Source: Candidatus Brevefilum sp.
Lineage (GTDB): Bacteria > Chloroflexota > Anaerolineae > Anaerolineales > Anaerolineaceae
Length of the DNA: 41,360 bases
Assembly: GCA_029210815.1 (NCBI GenBank)
Contig: JARGGB010000023.1
Location: forward strand, 1-41,360
Direction: 5' to 3'
The notes beneath the pieces are model-generated. The model had not been told where the DNA came from and did no database searches. It was given only the letters and a program-made list of their open reading frames with translations. The position numbers and the translations under genes were made by a program. Shown here in pieces: positions 31,516 through 40,136 of this stretch. The stretch's first letter is position 1, and each line of letters opens with the position of its first letter.

Positions 31516-33066
31516 TCAGGAGAGGTTCAACCCACCCCGCTCATTCAGAACCTGCCGCAGTGACTCATCAATTTTATCAACCTGCTTTTCAATGCTCCTT
31601 AACTCATTCAGCATGCTTGCCGGATCAGATTCTTTCTCCAAACCAAGCAAATTTATTCGCACGTTTAAACCCGCCCCTGTAACGGCTGCTTTGGCAAGTG
31701 CTGCCGACGATCCGGCATCTGAAATCGCGTTCACATTGCCTGATTCAGCCGCCTTCAATGCCAGTGCCATTATCTTTGCTGAATCTCTGACCACATGTAA
31801 GGGCACTTCCGCTGCCTTGATGCTTGCTGCCTGGATTGCTTTGATCCGTTCAGATTTTTCCTGTTCCGTATCTCTCGGCAGCCGCCTTGCTTTCATATAG
31901 GCTTCAAAGGCTTCAGCGTCCTTGATCACTGCTTCCTGCATCGCTTTCTGCAATCCGGAAGCTTGTTCAATCATCGCCCACATTTCTTCTTCAACATCTG
32001 TATAATTCTTCTTACCAACGGTCACACGCCCAACCATTGCCACCAGTGAAGCCGCCATAGCAGCGCCATATGCCGATGCCGAACCGCCCCCAGGTGTGGG
32101 CTCTCCAGAAGCTAAAGCATCCAAAAAAGTCTTGTTGCCGGATTCTGCCATATCATCCGTTTTTTCACTGCTTGCATTAAACAAACGTGTTTCTAAAATT
32201 TGATCCGGTTCAAATTGATCCAGCTGCATGTACCAAACAGCAGCATCCACGAGCGCCTGGTTGGGCACCAAACCCACGAGTTCAGAATGGTGTATCTGAA
32301 CGCCATAGCGCTGCGCTTCCCGGCGGATCATCTCAACAACCCGTGCCATCGATGTTTTTCGGTAATCTGTCAGATTCATGGATACCTGGGCACGCCCTTC
32401 AACCATCACACCCATGGATTTGACAAACCTTAAACCGCCAGAAGAATGGCGTATCGCCCTGGCGATCTTATTGGCAACAGCGACATCATCGGTTGTCAGG
32501 TAAACATTAAAGGCAATCAGAGGCTGCCGAGCGCCAATCACCGTTGCGCCTGCGCGTGTCAACGCTGCAGGTCCAAAATCAGGGTCTCGAGCCGGGTTAA
32601 CCCCTAATTCCTGTTTTAATGCTTCATACTGGCCCCGGCGTATGTTCTCTAAATTGATCCGGTCGGGTGACGTCGCCGCTTCCTCGTAAAGGTAAACGGG
32701 GATATTTAGTGTTTCGCCCACACGTTTTCCAAGCCTGCGCGCCATTTCCACACATTCCACCATGCTCACGCCGGAGATTGGCACAAAAGGCACCACATCC
32801 GTTGCGCCGATGCGCGGGTGCTCACCCTGGTGTTTATCCAGGTCAATTAATTCTCCGGCTTTCTCAATTGCTCGAAAAGCTGCCTCTTCTACATCCTCAG
32901 GCGAACCTAACATCGTCACAACGGTCCTGTTATGGTCGGTATCGGAATGCCTATCCAAAATACCGACACCCTTTACAGAGATAATCGCCTGGATGATCGC
33001 TTCAACCACTTCAGGTCGTCGGGCTTCTGAAAAATTTGGGATGCACTCTACAATCTGATTTGGCAT
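31516..33066 (-). CDS. ftcD: Bifunctional glutamate formimidoyltransferase / formimidoyl-THF cyclodeaminase
   Basis: A 516-aa fused enzyme. The N-terminal part (about 1-300) is the formimidoyltransferase, which moves the formimino group from N-formimino-glutamate to tetrahydrofolate: QIVECIPNFSEARRPEVVEA, HQGEHPRIGATDVVPFVP, GARQPLIAFNVYL. The C-terminal part (about 325-515) is the cyclodeaminase, which releases ammonia to give methenyl-THF: LASGEPTPGGGSASAYGAAM and SDAGSSAALAKAAVTGAGLN. Both belong to histidine degradation and one-carbon metabolism. The fused form resembles the animal enzyme. Other hut genes are not in the window. The ATG at 33066 has AGGAG 5 nt upstream, and a GTG at 33072 lies within that region. 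Confidence 0.95.
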   Translation of the reverse strand: MPNQIVECIPNFSEARRPEVVEAIIQAIISVKGVGILDRHSDTDHNRTVVTMLGSPEDVEEAAFRAIEKAGELIDLDKHQGEHPRIGATDVVPFVPISGVSMVECVEMARRLGKRVGETLNIPVYLYEEAATSPDRINLENIRRGQYEALKQELGVNPARDPDFGPAALTRAGATVIGARQPLIAFNVYLTTDDVAVANKIARAIRHSSGGLRFVKSMGVMVEGRAQVSMNLTDYRKTSMARVVEMIRREAQRYGVQIHHSELVGLVPNQALVDAAVWYMQLDQFEPDQILETRLFNASSEKTDDMAESGNKTFLDALASGEPTPGGGSASAYGAAMAASLVAMVGRVTVGKKNYTDVEEEMWAMIEQASGLQKAMQEAVIKDAEAFEAYMKARRLPRDTEQEKSERIKAIQAASIKAAEVPLHVVRDSAKIMALALKAAESGNVNAISDAGSSAALAKAAVTGAGLNVRINLLGLEKESDPASMLNELRSIEKQVDKIDESLRQVLNERGGLNLS

Positions 33067-33148
33067 TTTCACTCCTGAATTCTATTGTTTCCCCAATTAT
33101 ACCAATATCCAAATTCAATCCTCAAAATCAACGAGGATATCTATCAGT

Positions 33149-33176
33149 AAAAAAGCCATCTTCCGATGGCTTTTTA
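33149..33176 (-). terminator. Terminator after the OsmC-family gene
   Basis: A perfect stem, AAAAAGCCATC (33150-33160) with GATGGCTTTTT (33165-33175) and loop TTCC, lies about 20 bp after the OsmC stop on the minus strand and ends in a T-run. Confidence 0.8.
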
Positions 33177-33195
33177 TTGAAACAGAATGTTTTAT

Positions 33196-33627
33196 TTATC
33201 TGAGCCTGAACACAATGGGTGTTACGTTCATCAAATTGTCGGTAGTTGGACAGCGAGAATCTACTTTATGGAAAAATTCTTGTTTTTCCTCATCAGTCAA
33301 ATCAGCATCAATATTGACATTCACCCGAATTTCAGTGAAACCTGCTCGGCCTTCTGTTGTTTTGCCCATTATATTATCAGAATCATATTCACCTTCAATT
33401 TCCATATCAAAGCCTCGAAGGTTTATTCTTTCTTGTTTCGCGACGATGGTTGCAATTGTGCCAAGACAGCCACCCAGTGAAAACAATAAAACATCTAATG
33501 GATTTGGGCCTTCATCATTTCCTCCGCCAGCTTGCGGTTGATCAATAATTATTTTATGATTGCCTGCCTGAAGATCTACGCGAAATCCTCCTTGCCAGGA
33601 CCCAGTTGTTCGTAATGTTTTTTTCAT
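33196..33627 (-). CDS. OsmC-family peroxiredoxin-like protein
   Basis: A 143-aa protein of the OsmC/Ohr superfamily, which reduces organic hydroperoxides through a cysteine pair. The two conserved cysteines are C54 in FSLGGCLGTIAT and C126 in VDSRCPTTDNLMN. The surrounding sequence puts it among the YhfA-like OsmC proteins rather than Ohr. It has its own terminator and is transcribed alone. Start at the ATG at 33627, with AGGAGT just upstream. Confidence 0.92.
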   Translation of the reverse strand: MKKTLRTTGSWQGGFRVDLQAGNHKIIIDQPQAGGGNDEGPNPLDVLLFSLGGCLGTIATIVAKQERINLRGFDMEIEGEYDSDNIMGKTTEGRAGFTEIRVNVNIDADLTDEEKQEFFHKVDSRCPTTDNLMNVTPIVFRLR

Positions 33628-33809
33628 GCTAACTCCTCTAATTTAATAACCAATCTTCTTAAAAAATTCACAGATTAACACTATACTATAAACAAGTTAG
33701 GAATTTATTAGATTGTAAAATGAAACTTAAATCAAGATATCGATAATTGCCTGGTTGTTTACCTTCTAAATAATTAATTTTTCCGACCGCAACGTCTGTT
33801 TAAATGAAA

Positions 33810-33859
33810 TTGATATCAAAATTATTTATTGATATCAAGAATAAATTAAATAATATCAA
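33810..33859. promoter_or_regulatory. Three phased palindromic sites (TTGATATCAA) before the DUF2089 promoter
   Basis: Two perfect 10-bp palindromes TTGATATCAA lie at 33810-33819 and 33829-33838. A third, imperfect copy (8 of 10 matching) lies at 33850-33859. Centre distances are 19 and 21 bp, close to two helical turns, and the third ends 8 bp before a -35 element. The array looks like an operator bound cooperatively on one face of the DNA. The regulator is unknown; the DUF2089 protein itself, which has an HTH region, is a candidate. Confidence 0.5.
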
Positions 33860-33867
33860 TAAGTGTG

Positions 33868-33895
33868 TTGACAAAATTAAATTATATGATAGAAT
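33868..33895 (+). promoter_or_regulatory. Strong promoter of the DUF2089-SHOCT operon
   Basis: A perfect TTGACA (33868-33873) and TAGAAT (33890-33895) are 16 bp apart. The leader to the ATG at 34018 is about 115 nt. The rest of the 390-bp gap upstream (33628-33810) shows only A/T-rich sequence. Confidence 0.75.
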
Positions 33896-34017
33896 ATTTT
33901 CAAGTCTGGAGATTAATAGATCGAATTTTCAGATTTTGAGGAAGATATATTCTTCCAAAAAATTATAGCATATATTTTAATCTTATTTCAACAATCTTCA
34001 CCCTCAAGGAGGTGTTG

Positions 34018-34428
34018 ATGCAAAAACTACCGGAGAAATGTCCCATTTGTAAATCTGACATCCTGGTGACACGGTTCTTTTGTCCTCAATGTGATACAAG
34101 TATTGAGGGACACTTCCAACCGCAATCCGGACCGTTTTCCGATCTCACAGAAGAACAAATCCATTTTGTGTTGACCTTTGTGCGTTGTGAAGGCCGCTTC
34201 AACCGCATGGAAGAAGAACTCAATCTTTCTTATCCCACTCTGCGCAACCGTCTTTATGATGTCATCCGAGCTTTAGGTTATGAACCGGGCAAGGAGGAAG
34301 AACCCACACTGACAGCAGAAGATCGACGAAGAATTCTTGACGATCTCGAGCAAGGAAAAATTTCGCCCCTCCAGGCACAACAACTCCTGCAAGGTCTGGA
34401 AGTTGAATCTATGAAAGGTGAAAAATAA
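34018..34428 (+). CDS. DUF2089 family zinc-ribbon/HTH protein
   Basis: A 136-aa protein of the DUF2089 family. The N-terminus is a zinc ribbon with C8-x2-C11 and C23-x2-C26. A helix-turn-helix of the sigma-70 region 4 or ECF type follows (LTEEQIHFVLTFVRCEGRFN, then LNLSYPTLRNRLYDVI), and the C-terminus is a SHOCT-like segment (ILDDLEQGKISPLQAQQLLQ). It is probably a transcription regulator. The ATG at 34018 has AAGGAGG (34006-34012) 5 nt upstream; GTG and TTG codons just before overlap that site. Its stop overlaps the start of the next gene in TAATG. Confidence 0.92.
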   Translation: MQKLPEKCPICKSDILVTRFFCPQCDTSIEGHFQPQSGPFSDLTEEQIHFVLTFVRCEGRFNRMEEELNLSYPTLRNRLYDVIRALGYEPGKEEEPTLTAEDRRRILDDLEQGKISPLQAQQLLQGLEVESMKGEK

Positions 34429-34823
34429 TGGCTTCAACAGAAGAAAGAATGCGCATATTGATGATGATCCAGGAAGGTAAGATATCCGCAGCAGAGGGGG
34501 CTCGACTGATAGAAGCCCTCGACGAGCTCAGCGAACCCGCACCTGCACCCCCACCTGCCCCCAGCGGTGTTTCAACAGGGAGGAAACCCCGGTACATGCA
34601 TGTGTTGATCACCGACACTGACACCGGGAAAACCCGGGTGAATGTCCGACTGCCTGTTTCCCTGATCAATTCGGGGATTCGTATGGGTGCTCGCTTTGCA
34701 CCTGAAATTGAAGGCCTCAGTATGGAAGACCTTAATGCCTGGCTGAATTCCGGTGAGGTCGGTCAAATTGTGGATGTCTTCGACGGTGAAGATGGTGAAC
34801 ACATTGAGGTTTTTCTCGAGTAA
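34428..34823 (+). CDS. SHOCT-like domain protein, partner of DUF2089
   Basis: A 131-aa protein. Its N-terminus (ERMRILMMIQEGKISAAEGA) closely resembles the C-terminal segment of the protein encoded upstream (DLEQGKISPLQAQQLL), i.e. a shared SHOCT-like helix pair. A Pro/Ala linker (about 36-50) and a domain of about 75 aa with HVLITDTDTGKTRVNVRLPV follow. Such proteins are usually found beside DUF2089 genes in Chloroflexota and Firmicutes, often near YvlB-like proteins and envelope-stress genes. Translation is coupled through TAATG. The shared module may let the two proteins bind each other. Confidence 0.82.
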   Translation: MASTEERMRILMMIQEGKISAAEGARLIEALDELSEPAPAPPPAPSGVSTGRKPRYMHVLITDTDTGKTRVNVRLPVSLINSGIRMGARFAPEIEGLSMEDLNAWLNSGEVGQIVDVFDGEDGEHIEVFLE

Positions 34824-34857
34824 ATCTTTCTAAAACACCATTTTTATTAGACATAAT

Positions 34858-34881
34858 GCGCCTGGATAACCCTTCAGGCGC
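34858..34881 (+). terminator. Hairpin after the DUF2089-SHOCT operon
   Basis: GCGCCTG (34858-34864) pairs perfectly with CAGGCGC (34875-34881). Only a weak T-tract follows, so it may be a terminator or an mRNA-stabilising structure. Confidence 0.4.
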
Positions 34882-34928
34882 TAAATTTCCCTGCTGGAAA
34901 TATCACCATATCCGTAGATGGAACAAAA

Positions 34929-36199
34929 ATGATGATATCGACTGATGAAAGCAAAAAAAAACCGCTCCTGAGCAAAATACTGCTTCTCTTTTTGACAGCC
35001 ATGGTCCTTGCCAATGTCGCAGGAAATATGTACGCGGGCATCCTCCCGCTGTACTTGAAATCGCTTGGTGCCTCTGTCGGTCAAATCGGTTTGTTTTTCA
35101 CTTTATTAAACATCCTGCCTTTAATATTGCAAATCCTCGGCGGATGGATTTCCGATTCGCTGGGTCGGTTGAAATCAATTGCCATGGGAAGCCTTGCAGG
35201 CGTCCTTTCCTATATTGGGCTTATCCTGGCACCCACCTGGCAGTGGGTTTTCTTCGGTGAAAGCCTGGGAGCCATCACACGCTCTTTAATAGGCCAAAGT
35301 TTTGGTGCCTTTATCGCAGAAGAATCCGCAGAAGAAAATCGGGCTCGCGTGTATGGGATCACCCAAACCATATTCCTGGTTGTCACCGTTGTTGGCCCCC
35401 GTTAGGCGGCTGGTTGACAGAATCCTACGGTTTTAAGTTCATGCTGATCATTGCCGCAATCATCTATTTTTGTGCCACAATCCTGCGAGTGCTGATGGCA
35501 AAACGTGCCGCTTCTCATGAGAAGAAAACAGCTTCTGGGAAATTGACCATCAGCTCACTTAAAACCAATTTAGGCGCGATGACCGCGATCATTCTCTCAG
35601 GCGGCGTTGTAACCTGGCTGCTGATAACCGATGGCGTCCGTGATATTTCCTTCAACCTCTCAGGCACTTATATTCCGTTGTATATTGAACAATTTGGCGG
35701 CATGGGGACAACAGAAATCGGCTGGTTAGCTTCCATACTGGGCATCTCGAGCATGTTGATCAATATCCCTGCAGGTTGGTTGGCAGATAAAAAAGGGGAA
35801 CGTGTAAATATAGTGCTGGGATTCATCCTTCAATTCATTGCCCTGATCACATTTGTGCGACTGGACACCTTTTGGGGCTACGCAGTTGTCTGGTCCCTTT
35901 TCGGCCTCGGGAGCGGTTTAATGCAGCCAGCGTATCAATCCTTGCTCAGCAAAGCCCTGCCTGAAAAATTACGCGGTACCGGGTTTGGATTAATTCAATC
36001 CAGCCTGGGGTTGTTCTCACTGCCTGCGCCATATGTGGGTGGATACTTGTATGAAAACATTTCTCCCCGGCTGCCCTTCTTGATCACAGGATGGGCAAGC
36101 TTGCTGGCAATCATCCCGGCATGGCTAAAATTTAAATTACCTGACAAAAAAGAAATCGAAGTTACAGCCCCTCTTGCCCCAGATACTAATTCGGAATAA
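34929..36199 (+). pseudogene. MFS transporter with a frameshift in a C-run
   Basis: A major facilitator superfamily transporter of about 423 aa, split into two frames. The first part (34929-35405) covers the N-terminal segments with GGWISDSLGRLKSIAMG, the loop 2-3 motif, and ends at TAG after VVTVVGP. The second part continues from about 35401 in another frame with GGWLTESYGFKFML and runs to 36199, with a second motif A (GWLADKKGERVN). Five C at 35396-35400 where six would restore GPPLGGW imply a one-base deletion. It is thus either a recent pseudogene or a sequencing error. The substrate is unknown. The next MFS gene begins 10 nt after it. Confidence 0.85.
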
Positions 36200-36209
36200 A
36201 GATATAACC

Positions 36210-37502
36210 ATGAATGAGACCCTTAAATTTGCAGGAAAACCTTATCCGCATTGGCAGCGCCGATTTTTCACGATCTGGTCTGGACAGGCGATCTCAATGT
36301 TGGGCAGCCAAATCGTCAGTTTTGCAATTGTCTGGTACCTGACAGAGCAAACTGGCTCAGCAACCGTCCTGGCAATTGCTTCGATGTTTGGTATTTTGCC
36401 CAACATACTCTTATCACCATTTGCCGGAGCAATGGCGGATCGTGGCGACCGGAAGAGCATTATGATCATCTCAGATCTTATTGTTGGCTTAGCCCGGTTA
36501 TTAGGATTCTTTTTATTTCTGACCGGTGCCATCCAGGTCTGGCATATTTACCTGATGATCTTCGTCGGGTCAGCAGCCGGGTCTTTCCAACATCCTGCGA
36601 TGGCTTCCTCAACGGGATTAATGGTGCCAAAAAAGCACCTCTCCCGGGTCGCAGGAATGAACCAGACCCTTCAAGGCGCCCTGAGTATTGCTGGCCCGCC
36701 CCTTGGTGCCCTGTTGATGAGCCTGACGACCATCGCAAACATCTATATGGTGGATGTCATCACCATGCTGTTTGCTGTTCTTCCTTTGTTGTTCATCCCC
36801 ATACCAAGGCTGGAAACCCGCAAAGACAGCAATGGTGATGTTATCAAACAAAGCTTTTTTCAGGATATCAAAGAGGGCTTTCAATACATTCTAAATTGGA
36901 AAGGGCTGACCCTGTTATTATTATCAGCAATGCTGATTAACTTCCTGATCTCCCCTGCAATGTCCCTGCTGCCCTTGCTCGTCAGCAAACACTTTGGAGG
37001 GAATGAAGTTCAATTAGCCTTGATGAACTCAATGTTGGGCATCGGCATGCTGATAGGCGGCATCATTCTCAGCATCTGGGGTGGTTTCAAAAGGCGCATC
37101 TTTACAAGCTTTATGGGACTGATAGTTAGCGGTCTGAGCCTGGCTGTAGTAGGATTTATCCCTTCAACAGGCTTTTCCGTTGCTGTGTTCGTATTTTTAA
37201 TTTCCGCATTGATGATACCTTTTATCAATGGACCAATTCATGCCGTTGTTCAATCCGCAGTCACACCTGAGATGCAGGGCAGGGTTATATCCCTGATCGG
37301 TACCGCTGCAGGATTTGCCATGCCAATTGGACTGGCAATTGCCGGACCCGTTTCTGATGCGATCGGCATCCAAACATGGTTCATCATCGGTGGGATTTGT
37401 ATGAGTCTGACGGGTATCCTTGGGTTTATGTCCCCTGCGATGCGGCACATTGAGGATCAACACCAGAGATCTGAGAGTATCGAAGCCTTATCGACGAATT
37501 AA
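36210..37502 (+). CDS. MFS transporter, MFS_3 (EntS/macrolide-efflux-like) group
   Basis: A 430-aa transporter with twelve predicted membrane segments, close to the MFS_3 group that includes EntS and Mef-type drug efflux proteins. Typical are the N-terminal FFTIWSGQAISMLGSQIVSF, AGAMADRGDRKSIMI (motif A) and TPEMQGRVISLIGTAAGFAM. It probably exports a small molecule by proton antiport. The ATG at 36210 is chosen because earlier codons overlap the preceding gene. The pair of MFS genes may form one operon. Confidence 0.9.
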   Translation: MNETLKFAGKPYPHWQRRFFTIWSGQAISMLGSQIVSFAIVWYLTEQTGSATVLAIASMFGILPNILLSPFAGAMADRGDRKSIMIISDLIVGLARLLGFFLFLTGAIQVWHIYLMIFVGSAAGSFQHPAMASSTGLMVPKKHLSRVAGMNQTLQGALSIAGPPLGALLMSLTTIANIYMVDVITMLFAVLPLLFIPIPRLETRKDSNGDVIKQSFFQDIKEGFQYILNWKGLTLLLLSAMLINFLISPAMSLLPLLVSKHFGGNEVQLALMNSMLGIGMLIGGIILSIWGGFKRRIFTSFMGLIVSGLSLAVVGFIPSTGFSVAVFVFLISALMIPFINGPIHAVVQSAVTPEMQGRVISLIGTAAGFAMPIGLAIAGPVSDAIGIQTWFIIGGICMSLTGILGFMSPAMRHIEDQHQRSESIEALSTN

Positions 37503-37589
37503 AACGCATGCCCTCTTTGCGTTTCTAATAAATTCATCCGGTTAGCCTTGTGCCCATTTCAGAATGAGATAAATTTACTCAGCTGGATG

Positions 37590-38420
37590 CTATTGGATAA
37601 GCTGCAGACCTTCTTGTCGAATGTAATCGGACACATCTACATTCCAAACAACATCCTCTATATCCGCTATCAGCCATGGTGAGTCCTCGTCCATCCATTG
37701 GGCGGCAAATTTTACGGGCATTTTCCAACCTTTGATCGTGCCCCATTCAATCACCTGAGCCTGCCACCTCGTTTTCTCCTGGTCACCAGCATTCTTCCAG
37801 CGCATTGTTTCCATTTTTTCAATCAAACCTGTAGCAGGATCGAAATACACCTTGAAGGCATCTTCAGTGCTGCCAAAAGGCACAAAGAGCGTGGCAGTAT
37901 CGTCATCGATTGGTTCCCATCTTACGCCTTCAGTACTCAGGAACACCCCGGGAAACATCATCGTCTCACTCCACATTCCCAGGTTGGCAGCTTCGTCAAC
38001 CTGCGGTTCATTTTCAATCACCCCAAAAGGCAGTGCTAAACGACTGCGACCATCAAGATAATGCTCATTAACCTTCATAACAGGCAAACCCCAGAAAGTG
38101 GTTTCAATGTAATGTCGGTATCCTTTGCCGGCATCATGAATGAAACGCATGCGAGCCGGCATTGTCACGCCCATGAATCGGACCTGCCCTCGTCCGTCGA
38201 GAATAAACGAGCGAATGAGGGGTATTTCTTCACCATAAACTTCGCGATAAAAGCGATCAACAGGCTGCGGTAAATCCCCAGGAAGGGGAAAAGTCCCCTG
38301 CTCCGATGGATTTTCAGGGAAAGCACGAAATGGCTGTGGAGTGCGCTTGATGCCATACCCAATAAAAAAAATAATAAGGACAACCAAAACAAGAATTGTG
38401 ACTAAAATATTTTTATTCAT
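37590..38420 (-). CDS. Membrane-anchored protein, DUF6544-like
   Basis: A 276-aa protein with one N-terminal membrane span (about 5-24, NILVTILVLVVLIIFFIGYG) and a soluble, beta-rich, extracellular part. The patterns LPGDLPQPVDRFYREVYGEE, VRFMGVTMPARMRFIHD and YFDPATGLIEKMETMRWKN fit the DUF6544/DUF6920 group as remembered, whose function is unknown. A signal anchor rather than a lipobox is present. It is alone, in opposite orientation to both neighbours. Confidence 0.7.
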   Translation of the reverse strand: MNKNILVTILVLVVLIIFFIGYGIKRTPQPFRAFPENPSEQGTFPLPGDLPQPVDRFYREVYGEEIPLIRSFILDGRGQVRFMGVTMPARMRFIHDAGKGYRHYIETTFWGLPVMKVNEHYLDGRSRLALPFGVIENEPQVDEAANLGMWSETMMFPGVFLSTEGVRWEPIDDDTATLFVPFGSTEDAFKVYFDPATGLIEKMETMRWKNAGDQEKTRWQAQVIEWGTIKGWKMPVKFAAQWMDEDSPWLIADIEDVVWNVDVSDYIRQEGLQLIQ

Positions 38421-38502
38421 AATTTCCTTTCATAAATAGACAGCACTTATCATAATCGCTCAGGAACCAGAGGTCAAATTTTCAATAAGGCCTGTAAATT
38501 GA

Positions 38503-38531
38503 TTGACGGGGTTCCTTGAATGTGCTATCAT
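38503..38531 (+). promoter_or_regulatory. Promoter of the DtxR-family gene
   Basis: TTGACG (38503-38508) and TATCAT (38526-38531) are 17 bp apart. The predicted start near 38538 falls inside the DtxR box just downstream. Confidence 0.7.
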
Positions 38532-38534
38532 AAT

Positions 38535-38548
38535 TTAGGTAAGCCTAA
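38535..38548. promoter_or_regulatory. DtxR/IdeR-type iron box
   Basis: TTAGGTAAGCCTAA matches 13 of 14 bases of the core of the DtxR/IdeR operator (TTAGGTTAGCCTAA). It covers the predicted transcription start, so bound regulator should block the promoter. This indicates negative autoregulation. Confidence 0.75.
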
Positions 38549-38569
38549 TTTTTATCAATAAAGGAAGTC

Positions 38570-39247
38570 ATGCCCCAAAAGATCAGCGAAAATATCCAGG
38601 ATTATCTAAAACGCATTTATGAATTCACCCTCAGCGGCAGCCGGGCTTCGACCAACCAGCTTGCCCAGGCTTTAGGTATTTCTGCTGCATCTGTGACCAA
38701 CATGGTGCAAAAACTATCCAAAACCGACCCACCATACGTCACATACGAAAAACATCAGGGCGTTAAACTCACCCCATTCGGACAGCAGGCAGCATTAAAG
38801 ATCATCCGTCGCCACAGGCTGATAGAGATTTATCTTGTGGAGAAATTAGGCTACACCTGGGATGAAGTCCACGCTGAAGCAGAAGTCCTTGAGCACGCCA
38901 TGTCGCCCCTCCTTGAAAAACGTATTGACGCAGCCCTCGACCACCCCAAATTTGATCCCCACGGGGATCCGATTCCAGATATCAACCTCGAAATTCCAGA
39001 AATTGAGCAAACAGCATTAAGCAGTCTTGAGATTGGGAACAAAGGGCGTGTTCTCCGTGTTCCCAACGAAGACCCCCAGGTCTTGCGCTATCTTGGAAAA
39101 TTTGGCATCCGACCGGGTGCACACATCAAATTGATCTCTCGAACGCCCTACGATCAGACCATGCGGATCAAGATCACAGAAACAGGTAATGAAGCGGTTA
39201 TCGGGCCCAGCCTGGGAAACAAAATTAGCATTGCAAAGGATTCCTGA
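38570..39247 (+). CDS. DtxR-family metal-dependent transcriptional repressor
   Basis: A 225-aa regulator of the DtxR/IdeR/MntR family. It has a winged HTH (about 1-65: YLKRIYEFTLSGSRASTNQL, SAASVTNMVQKLSK), a metal-binding and dimerisation domain (about 66-140: EIYLVEKLGYTWDEVHAEAE, VLEHAMSPLLEKRIDAALDH) and a C-terminal SH3/FeoA-like domain (about 150-225). The three-domain form and the DtxR-like box at its promoter favour iron over manganese sensing. The residue after the SH3-like part suggests nothing unusual. fpg follows after 11 nt, so the same promoter probably controls it. Confidence 0.92.
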   Translation: MPQKISENIQDYLKRIYEFTLSGSRASTNQLAQALGISAASVTNMVQKLSKTDPPYVTYEKHQGVKLTPFGQQAALKIIRRHRLIEIYLVEKLGYTWDEVHAEAEVLEHAMSPLLEKRIDAALDHPKFDPHGDPIPDINLEIPEIEQTALSSLEIGNKGRVLRVPNEDPQVLRYLGKFGIRPGAHIKLISRTPYDQTMRIKITETGNEAVIGPSLGNKISIAKDS

Positions 39248-39258
39248 GAAAATCACAC

Positions 39259-40074
39259 ATGCCAGAACTCCCTGAAGTTGAAACCATCATTCGCCGGCTA
39301 AAAGGTGAGGACGGAACGTCCTCTGTCCTTGGGCAAAAAATCCAGACCGTTGAAGTGAATTGGGTTAAGATCATCGCCCAGCCTGATGCAAGCCAATTCA
39401 AACAAGCCCTGATGGATAAAACCATCATAGATGCAAGACGCCGCGGAAAATTCATGCATTTCCCACTGGATGACGGGCACCTGTTTGCCCACTTGCGCAT
39501 GAGCGGTGATATGCGGTTGGAGAAAAAATCTGATCCTATTGAACCCTATGACCGGGTCCTGCTCAATTTCCTGGGAGATCAGCGCATGGTCTTCAGCAAT
39601 ATCCGAAAATTTGGCCGAATGTGGTACACAAAGGATCCACAGGATGTCATTGGGAGGCTCGGTCCAGAACCCCTCAGCGAAATTTTCACGCCCCAGCTGC
39701 TGTACCAAAAATTACAAAGACATTCCCGCCAAATCAAACCGCTTTTGATGGATCAAAGCTTCATTGCCGGCATGGGAAACGTCTATACCGATGAAGTGCT
39801 CTTCAAAGCCAGGATCCATCCCCTGCGACCTTCCGATTCTCTGACAAAAGTAGATGCAGAACGTTTACACGACGCGATTCAAACCGTCCTGCGTGAAGGC
39901 ATTCGGAGCCTGGGCGCCAGCATCGATTGGATTTACAGGGGCGGGCAATTTCAAAATTATTTCCAGGTTTATAAACGTGAAGGAAGTCCCTGCCCGAGAT
40001 GTGGAACAATAATTATTAAAACCTGGGTCGGCCAGCGGGGTACGCATTTTTGCCCAAATTGCCAGAAAATGTAA
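39259..40074 (+). CDS. mutM: Formamidopyrimidine-DNA glycosylase
   Basis: A 271-aa Fpg (MutM), which removes 8-oxoguanine and ring-opened purines and nicks the abasic site. The N-terminal PELPEVETIIRRL holds the catalytic Pro2 and Glu3. DARRRGKFMHFPLDDG contains the conserved Lys, and SFIAGMGNVYTDEVLF is the H2TH region. The C-terminal zinc finger is C245-x2-C248...C265-x2-C268. Length is standard. The gene lies 11 nt after the DtxR-family gene, probably in one iron-controlled transcript. A hairpin follows. Confidence 0.95.
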   Translation: MPELPEVETIIRRLKGEDGTSSVLGQKIQTVEVNWVKIIAQPDASQFKQALMDKTIIDARRRGKFMHFPLDDGHLFAHLRMSGDMRLEKKSDPIEPYDRVLLNFLGDQRMVFSNIRKFGRMWYTKDPQDVIGRLGPEPLSEIFTPQLLYQKLQRHSRQIKPLLMDQSFIAGMGNVYTDEVLFKARIHPLRPSDSLTKVDAERLHDAIQTVLREGIRSLGASIDWIYRGGQFQNYFQVYKREGSPCPRCGTIIIKTWVGQRGTHFCPNCQKM

Positions 40075-40091
40075 GGTCTGATGAATTAAAA

Positions 40092-40122
40092 AACCAGTCG
40101 CTGGTTAGCAACTGGTTATTAA
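40092..40122. terminator. Terminator between fpg and the epimerase gene
   Basis: AACCAGT (40092-40098) pairs with ACTGGTT (40111-40117). It has A-rich sequence on the left and ATTAACT on the right, between convergent genes. Confidence 0.55.
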
Positions 40123-40136
40123 CTCAAAAAACGTGT

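Noticed and set aside
36251-36838. Plus-strand ORF of 195 codons
   Set aside because: It lies in another frame inside the intact MFS gene and looks like a shadow of it.
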